NCBI RefSeq assembly: GCF_005154805.1
Contig: NZ_CP039727.1
Coordinates: 4,523,501-4,587,500 of the forward strand
DNA from: Bacillus sp. S3
Lineage (GTDB): Bacteria > Bacillota > Bacilli > Bacillales > Cytobacillaceae
Direction: 5' to 3'
Length of the DNA stretch: 64,000 nt
Shown: in pieces, positions 62,594 to 64,000 of the stretch
Numbering within the stretch: the stretch's first letter is position 1
How the letters are laid out: each line of letters begins with the position of its first letter
The notes under the pieces: generated by a model
The model's database searches: none
Seen by the model: only the letters and a program-made list of their open reading frames with translations
What the model was told of the DNA's origin: nothing
Translations under genes and position numbers: made by a program

Positions 62594-63787
62594 ATGGCGA
62601 AAATAGCCATAAAAAATGCAAACGTTTTTGATCACGACAGCGGCAGCTTTAGCAGACAAACAGTTTTAATCGAAGCAGAGAAAATCGCAGCCGTCCTTTC
62701 TCCTGATGAAGACGTTCTTGTTGATGTCGAGATTGATGGCCGCGGATTATTTTTGACACCCGGGTTGATTGATACATGTTCGCAAATTGGTTTAAAAGAA
62801 ATTGGCATTCGCTGGGAAGGTAATGACGGCTATGAACCATATGAAGAAAACGGCAGCGAGCTTCAGGTAATCGACGGCATTTACCCGTTTGACCAGGCCT
62901 TTCATGATGCCGCTGCATCCGGGGTCACCGCCGCCCATATAGTCTCTGCCCCGGAATCCGTTGTCGGTGCACGTACCTCCGTCATTCACACCACCGGAAA
63001 AACAGCCGATGACATGATTCTCCGGAAAAATCTTGGGGTTAGCTTTTCCATGGGTGATGTTCCGAAAAATGCCTTTTGGGAAAAAACCAAACTTCCCCTT
63101 ACCCGCATGGGGATTGCTCAAAAAATCCGAACGACGTTAAAGCAATTACAATGTTCCCACGATTTGCGGGATATGCCTATTTTTATCCGCTCCCACCGGG
63201 CAGATGACATTGCTACAGCTGTTCGGATTGCCGAGGAATTTGGAATTTCAATTATTTTAGTTCATGCGACGGAATTTCCGTTGGTAGCAGGGATGGCGGC
63301 TGCAACAGGGATATTGGACGCTTCGGGTGTTCCGGCGGAAAATAGCAGGCTGGCGGCTCAGCCTTTGTCGGTGATTGCGGGTCCCTGCTTCCAGCCCATT
63401 GAAAGAGGCGAGTTACAACATTTAGATCCATCGCTGTATGCCGCTTTGTTCGAGCAAGGCGTCCCCTTTACTTTTGCAACCGACCACCCGGTAAGCTCGG
63501 TGACCCATTTGCAATTGGAAGGCGCGCTAGCCCTCAAGGCCGGGGTTCCTGAAAAAGTCATTTTAAATGGCCTAACCCGTGACGCGGCCAAGCTGCTGCG
63601 CATCGATCAGTTGACCGGAAGCATTCAATCAGGGCTTTTTGCCGATTTAGTCTTGTGGAATAAGCATCCCCTCGACTTAACGGCACGACCAGTCCGGACG
63701 TTTATCAAGGGGCAGGAAGTTTACAGCCTGGGGGATTCACAGACCTCGTCGACAGGGAAACAGGAAATGGGAGTGATTCGATGTTAA
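62594..63787 (+). CDS. Amidohydrolase-like protein lacking the HxH metal motif
   Basis: The 397-residue protein has the amidohydrolase superfamily layout (composite beta domain, TIM barrel, FADLVLWNKHPLDLTARPV closing strand, FATDHPVSSVTHLQ with the last Asp, and IILVHATEF with a His). In canonical members PGLID is followed by xHxH; here the segment is LIDTCSQIGLKEIG, Cys62 and Gln64 replacing both histidines. The family version encoded next (63781) keeps HTH. It may be an inactive partner or use another metal arrangement. The ATG follows GAAAGAAGG. It overlaps the next gene by seven bases. Confidence 0.85.
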   Translation: MAKIAIKNANVFDHDSGSFSRQTVLIEAEKIAAVLSPDEDVLVDVEIDGRGLFLTPGLIDTCSQIGLKEIGIRWEGNDGYEPYEENGSELQVIDGIYPFDQAFHDAAASGVTAAHIVSAPESVVGARTSVIHTTGKTADDMILRKNLGVSFSMGDVPKNAFWEKTKLPLTRMGIAQKIRTTLKQLQCSHDLRDMPIFIRSHRADDIATAVRIAEEFGISIILVHATEFPLVAGMAAATGILDASGVPAENSRLAAQPLSVIAGPCFQPIERGELQHLDPSLYAALFEQGVPFTFATDHPVSSVTHLQLEGALALKAGVPEKVILNGLTRDAAKLLRIDQLTGSIQSGLFADLVLWNKHPLDLTARPVRTFIKGQEVYSLGDSQTSSTGKQEMGVIRC

Positions 63788-64000
63788 CAGTTTATCGCGG
63801 GGCCACTGTCCATACAATGGATGCAGCCAATACCGTTTTCAAAAATGCAGATCTTTGGGTACGCAGCGGGAAAGTAATCAAGGTTGGGGTGAATACGGAG
63901 ATTCCTAGTGATGCCCGGGTTGAATCAGTCGACGGGCTTGTTATCACACCCGGGCTGATTGACATCCATACACATGTAGGATTATGGGGCGAAATCACAG
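63781..64000 (+). CDS. Amidohydrolase, N-terminal part (cut by window end)
   Basis: Only the first 73 codons are in the window. MLTVYRGATVHTMDAANTVF, ending at VITPGLIDIHTHVGLWGEI, shows the normal amidohydrolase start with the intact HxH motif (IHTH). It is a paralogue of the preceding gene and overlaps it by seven bases (ATGTTAA), so the two are translated together. The complete protein would be expected to have about 380-400 residues. Confidence 0.85.
   Translation, partial: MLTVYRGATVHTMDAANTVFKNADLWVRSGKVIKVGVNTEIPSDARVESVDGLVITPGLIDIHTHVGLWGEIT

Overview
The window looks like a chromosomal piece of an aerobic, spore-forming Bacillaceae (Bacillus, Neobacillus or Mesobacillus type). Pointers are the moderate-to-low GC, strong AGGAGG-type ribosome sites with frequent GTG/TTG starts, a T-box leader, a SipW-type signal peptidase, YvrJ and YnfA family proteins, a CwlC-like amidase, and the high-copy intergenic repeat whose core reads GCGCGAGACTCCTGCGGGAG. 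No rRNA, tRNA, CRISPR array, transposase or prophage was seen.

Layout. 1-6.3 kb: a flavodoxin-fold oxidoreductase, a pirin, a broken 5'-nucleotidase, a compact TIR-like / membrane protein / 56-residue gene cluster (2837-4505, the best candidate for an undescribed defence module), and a solitary kynureninase. 6.3-12.7 kb: a two-enzyme cell-wall hydrolase, then a T-box-controlled operon coding for a SAM hydrolase and an ECF transporter (S, duplicated A, T), and a YnfA protein. 12.7-19 kb: a secretion and surface locus with a LuxR-type two-component system, a DUF5305 protein, two small secreted proteins and an ER-type signal peptidase. A structured RNA leader with its own terminator precedes the DUF5305/kinase operon. 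19-25 kb: a DMT exporter, YvrJ, and a MFS / amine-oxidase-like / RidA / TetR catabolic cluster with paired palindromic operators. 25-28.4 kb: an ECF sigma and anti-sigma pair bracketed by two proteins that carry the same secreted COG4315 domain.

28.7-51.4 kb is a glycan-use locus. It has a 1737-residue secreted GH2 beta-galactosidase and a divergent secreted GH84 beta-N-acetylglucosaminidase, followed by cytoplasmic sulfatase and GH35 beta-galactosidase genes, an ATPase-less carbohydrate ABC transporter, a YesL-like protein, two Gfo/Idh/MocA oxidoreductases and a LacI regulator. Three identical 16-bp operators mark the regulated units. The enzyme set (beta-Gal, beta-GlcNAc, sulfate) fits keratan-sulfate- or mucin-like sulfated glycans.

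51.6-64 kb: a glutathione peroxidase, a stretch of three tandem hairpin repeats, and a peptide or amide catabolic cluster. That cluster holds an M29-like aminopeptidase, an IclR regulator, an M20 peptidase, DUF1177, a full Opp/Dpp-type ABC transporter with divergent binding protein, and two amidohydrolases, the second cut by the window end. The first amidohydrolase lacks the HxH metal motif. Three copies of one Bacillus-type intergenic repeat, in three stages of internal deletion, lie in the right half.
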